Of a stretch of 17,604 bases of DNA, positions 15,376 to 17,604 are shown in pieces. Below the pieces are notes generated by a model. That model was not told the DNA's origin. It worked only from the letters and a program-made list of their open reading frames with translations, and did not search any database. Source of the stretch: Saprospiraceae bacterium UBA2365 (GTDB lineage Bacteria; Bacteroidota; Bacteroidia; Chitinophagales; Saprospiraceae). Position numbers and translations under genes: made by a program. Position 1 is the first letter of the stretch. Each line of letters opens with the position of its first letter. Location of the stretch: positions 1 through 17,604 of the forward strand of contig DDTL01000026.1 in assembly GCA_002344345.1 (NCBI GenBank). The letters are read 5' to 3'.

Positions 15376-16581
15376 ATGAATATGAAGAAACTAATGCTGA
15401 TTTCAATGGTTATTTTCGTAACCGTAGGGTTTTACAGCTGCGAAAAATATGAATTGGGGATCCCTGCTTCCAGTACCGTGGCTGATTTTTCATACTCCGT
15501 CACAAACAACGGAAATGCACCCTGTCAGGTGACATTTATCAACAAATCTTTGAATGCTAAAGGATATTTTTGGGACTTTGGTAACGGGATCACGTCCACG
15601 GAAGAAAATCCGGTCATTCACTTTGATACCCCGGGTCTGTTTACCGTAAAACTAACTTGTACTCCTGAAAATGATGTACATTATAATCAATTGATAAAAT
15701 CCGAAGCCATCAATATTAAAGATCCGAATGCCGGATTGACGCAGGTTCTATATTTCACTTCAAGGAATGCTTCAGGTGGCGGGGTCCATATGATCATGCT
15801 GAATGACCAAACACCGGTTGTTCAGAATTTTGAAGCGGTTACTTTATCAAGACCTTATGGAATCGCAGTTGATACAGCGCGACACAAAGTGTATGTATCT
15901 GATTACAGCCTTGGACTTATTTACCGCTTTGATGCAGATGGCAAGAATCCGGAAAAAATTCTGGACGCATCAATAGCAGGACAAGAGATAACAGGGTCAC
16001 CCGAGGGACTTATGGTAGTGGAAGATAAATTGTACTGGGGTTCTCCCGGAGGAATTTTTCGGTCAGACCTGGACGGCAAAAATCCTGAACACTATATCAA
16101 CACGGGTTCTTTAAGCCCTGAATATCCTTTGGATATGCAATATGATCCGGCCTCTGGAAAAATTTACCTTGTCAATGATAAAGTTGATTTCCCGGGAGGA
16201 TACTTTTCACTCAATTTTGATGGAAGTGCCATCACTGAACATTTGACTGACATCGATGGAACAGCGATCGAAGTGGATCTGGCAACTAAAAAAGTATATA
16301 TTACTGCATTCGGAGTTACAGGCACACCAATTACTGAAAATGGTCTGTATATGTGTAATTTAGATGGATCTTCCCTCGTTAAAATCGGGGATTTTGGCTC
16401 TAAGGCAACCTGGGGAATTGCCGCAGATCACAAAAGGAACAAACTTTTCTGGGGATTCAAGAATTCAAATTCAGCTCCTGACGGCAAAATTATGAGATCC
16501 AATTTGGATGGTTCTGATCAGGAAGACTGGGTCACAGGTGTCAGCCCGCATGCAATGCAAATCTCCTGGATAAAATTATAA
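15376..16581 (+). CDS. PKD-domain lipoprotein with six-bladed YWTD-like beta-propeller
   Basis: The protein has 401 residues. The signal peptide ends in the lipobox GFYSC, with Cys22 as lipid anchor. A PKD domain at about 35-115 shows the family's FWDFGNG (65-71) and the closing FDTPGLFTVKLT. Residues 122-401 form six repeats, each with a hydrophobic strand followed by a variant of F/LDGxN or LDGSx: GIAVDTARHKVYVSDY, GLMVVEDKLYW, LDMQYDPASGKIYLV, AIEVDLATKKVYIT, GIAADHKRNKLFWG. This resembles LDL-receptor class B (YWTD) and SMP-30-like propellers. No catalytic motif is evident. By position after susCD it takes the place of a surface substrate-binding lipoprotein (SusE/F or SGBP position), so binding or presenting the substrate is a reasonable inference. 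The gene ends before a clear terminator. Confidence 0.85.
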   Translation: MNMKKLMLISMVIFVTVGFYSCEKYELGIPASSTVADFSYSVTNNGNAPCQVTFINKSLNAKGYFWDFGNGITSTEENPVIHFDTPGLFTVKLTCTPENDVHYNQLIKSEAINIKDPNAGLTQVLYFTSRNASGGGVHMIMLNDQTPVVQNFEAVTLSRPYGIAVDTARHKVYVSDYSLGLIYRFDADGKNPEKILDASIAGQEITGSPEGLMVVEDKLYWGSPGGIFRSDLDGKNPEHYINTGSLSPEYPLDMQYDPASGKIYLVNDKVDFPGGYFSLNFDGSAITEHLTDIDGTAIEVDLATKKVYITAFGVTGTPITENGLYMCNLDGSSLVKIGDFGSKATWGIAADHKRNKLFWGFKNSNSAPDGKIMRSNLDGSDQEDWVTGVSPHAMQISWIKL

Positions 16582-16665
16582 TCTATATGGGTGGATTGAA
16601 AGGAACTCTGATTTGATTTCAATTATGATTTGACCCATCAAACTGATAATAGATAAATTCTCAAT

Positions 16666-16694
16666 AAAAAAAGGCAGCCACGGGCTGCCTTTTT
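16666..16694. terminator. Bidirectional intrinsic terminator between convergent genes
   Basis: A 7-bp GC-rich stem, GGCAGCC (16673-16679) with GGCTGCC (16683-16689), has a 3-base loop and is flanked by seven A on the left and five T on the right, followed by more A/T. The A-tract supplies a T-tract on the other strand, so it can end transcription from both the PKD lipoprotein gene and the convergent minus-strand gene. Confidence 0.9.
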
Positions 16695-16744
16695 ATTTAA
16701 AACACTCAATACAAGCTATTTTGGAAAGTTTGTATTTTAGACCA

Positions 16745-17551
16745 TTATAGTATATTTATCTTTTTGACCACCGATTGATCTTTGTTTTTTATCCGAAGGA
16801 TGTATAATCCTTTATTGAGATGCTGTACATCTATGGCAGTTTGAGTATCTGACGGTTGTTCAGCATACACAAGTTTTCCTTCAGAAGTTAACAATTCAAT
16901 ACCTGATCCTTTTTTCATACCCTTTATGAGTAATCGGTCTTTAACCGGGTTAGGGTAGACTATCAATGCACGATCAGTCCCTGAAGATACAAGACCTGAA
17001 CTCAACGTGTTCTCAACGACAATGGCATCAATCAGCAACCTGTATTGATCAGAACAATCATAATGGATCCAGGCAAGGTATACTTTCTGTCCGATATAAG
17101 GTGTCAGATCGATCATTCTTTCTGGCCAGCCTTCGTATGCATCGTATCCTGTTGTTTCTTCAAACAGGATGACATTAAAATCAGAAGTATCTGTTCCTGT
17201 AGTTGAGATGCATAATTTGTAGTGATCCTCAAAATAGGTATCATCTGCAGCACCCACAACATAACTTAAAGTTACATCTCCTGATAAACCAGTCAGGTCA
17301 ATTTCAGGAGTTACCAAAAAATTATAAGGAAACAATATAACATCTTCTGACCATGATTCAGAATAAATATATTTATCTCCTGCCGAATTTTCTCTGAGTT
17401 TCCATTTGTATCCATCACCGTCACCATCTATATTCAACCAGTTTGCAGGAAGATTCTCTGAGTCATTGAAATGCTCTTCCAATAAGACCGTTTGCCCGAA
17501 AAGGCTGATGCCAGAGAATAAAAAAATCAAGAAAAGTAATTGTTTGATCAT
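16745..17551 (-). CDS. Secreted cleaved-adhesin-domain protein with T9SS sorting tail
   Basis: The protein has 268 residues from the ATG at 17551. A TTG at 17557 would add only two residues. Signal peptide 1-20 ends LFGQ, giving a mature N-terminus near Q20/T21. Residues 24-180 fit the cleaved-adhesin (gingipain adhesin) family: EHFND, LPANWLNIDGDGDGYKW, SESW, FLVTPEIDL, HYKLCIST, MIDLTPYIGQKVYLAWIHYD and IDAIVVE. Residues 196-268 are a type A T9SS C-terminal sorting domain: VYPNPVKDRLLI, LNKGLYILRI and a final basic VVKKINIL. The protein would cross the outer membrane by the type IX system and be anchored or released after cleavage of the tail. No protease or other enzyme domain is attached, so a binding role is likely. 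It is convergent to the PKD lipoprotein gene, which weakens any assumption of co-regulation. Confidence 0.9.
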   Translation of the reverse strand: MIKQLLFLIFLFSGISLFGQTVLLEEHFNDSENLPANWLNIDGDGDGYKWKLRENSAGDKYIYSESWSEDVILFPYNFLVTPEIDLTGLSGDVTLSYVVGAADDTYFEDHYKLCISTTGTDTSDFNVILFEETTGYDAYEGWPERMIDLTPYIGQKVYLAWIHYDCSDQYRLLIDAIVVENTLSSGLVSSGTDRALIVYPNPVKDRLLIKGMKKGSGIELLTSEGKLVYAEQPSDTQTAIDVQHLNKGLYILRIKNKDQSVVKKINIL

Positions 17552-17581
17552 AATCAAAGGTTTTTATAAATTAAAGATTAA

Positions 17582-17589
17582 CAAATATA
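17582..17589 (-). promoter_or_regulatory. Candidate -7 box for the T9SS protein gene (minus strand)
   Basis: On the minus strand the sequence reads TATATTTG, an exact TAnnTTTG match, 30 bases before the ATG at 17551. The -33 position would lie at or beyond the window edge, so only half of the promoter can be judged. Confidence 0.5.
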
Positions 17590-17604
17590 TCATTTATTTT
17601 TGAA

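Noticed and set aside
1..17604. CRISPR arrays, tRNA or rRNA genes, insertion sequences, att sites
   Set aside because: No regularly spaced short repeats, cloverleaf-like sequences, transposase-like frames or terminal inverted repeats were seen on either strand.

Overview
The window looks like chromosomal DNA of a member of the Bacteroidota. This rests on a SusC/SusD outer-membrane pair, lipoproteins with Bacteroidota-type lipoboxes, a secreted protein with a type IX secretion (T9SS) sorting tail, moderately AT-rich coding DNA, and candidate promoters with the Bacteroidota -7 motif TAnnTTTG in place of an E. coli-type -10. I cannot name the genus.

Layout. Bases 1-111 are probably the 3' end of an upstream membrane-protein gene. 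Bases 112-430 hold a candidate promoter and a long leader. Bases 431-10738 are one block of five same-strand signalling genes: a membrane-anchored Cache-like/PAS sensor with no kinase; a 1518-residue hybrid histidine kinase (unnamed tandem N-terminal domain, 2 PAS, 2 GAF, HisKA, HATPase, REC, C-terminal helices); a free-standing FIST sensor protein; a second hybrid kinase (PAS, HisKA, HATPase, REC, the same C-terminal helices); and a REC-HisKA-HATPase kinase. Four of the five genes are separated by 3 to 76 bases and the last two overlap by 14. After a 220 to 283 base gap with a second candidate promoter come SusC, SusD and a PKD/six-bladed-propeller lipoprotein (11022-16581), closed by a bidirectional terminator at 16666-16694. 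A convergent gene (16745-17551, minus strand) encodes a small T9SS-exported cleaved-adhesin protein, with its own TAnnTTTG box just inside the window end.

How it may work together (inference). The sensor protein and the FIST protein would pass signals to the two hybrid kinases. The transmitter-receiver halves of these kinases are paralogous: one 46-residue stretch is identical in protein although 24 of its 46 codons differ silently. Phosphate could then flow through the receivers to the REC-HisKA-HATPase protein. No DNA-binding output domain is encoded, so the final regulator lies elsewhere.

The most unexpected signal is non-coding. A 67-base element (51/67 identical, 34/37 in its core, no gaps) lies upstream of the signalling block at 121-187 and again upstream of susC at 10863-10929. 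It carries a TAnnTTTG box and a conserved GCAGAATTT block at the same spacing. This suggests that the sensory cassette and the outer-membrane uptake operon share transcriptional control, and so form one sensing-and-uptake locus with no recognisable hydrolase in view.
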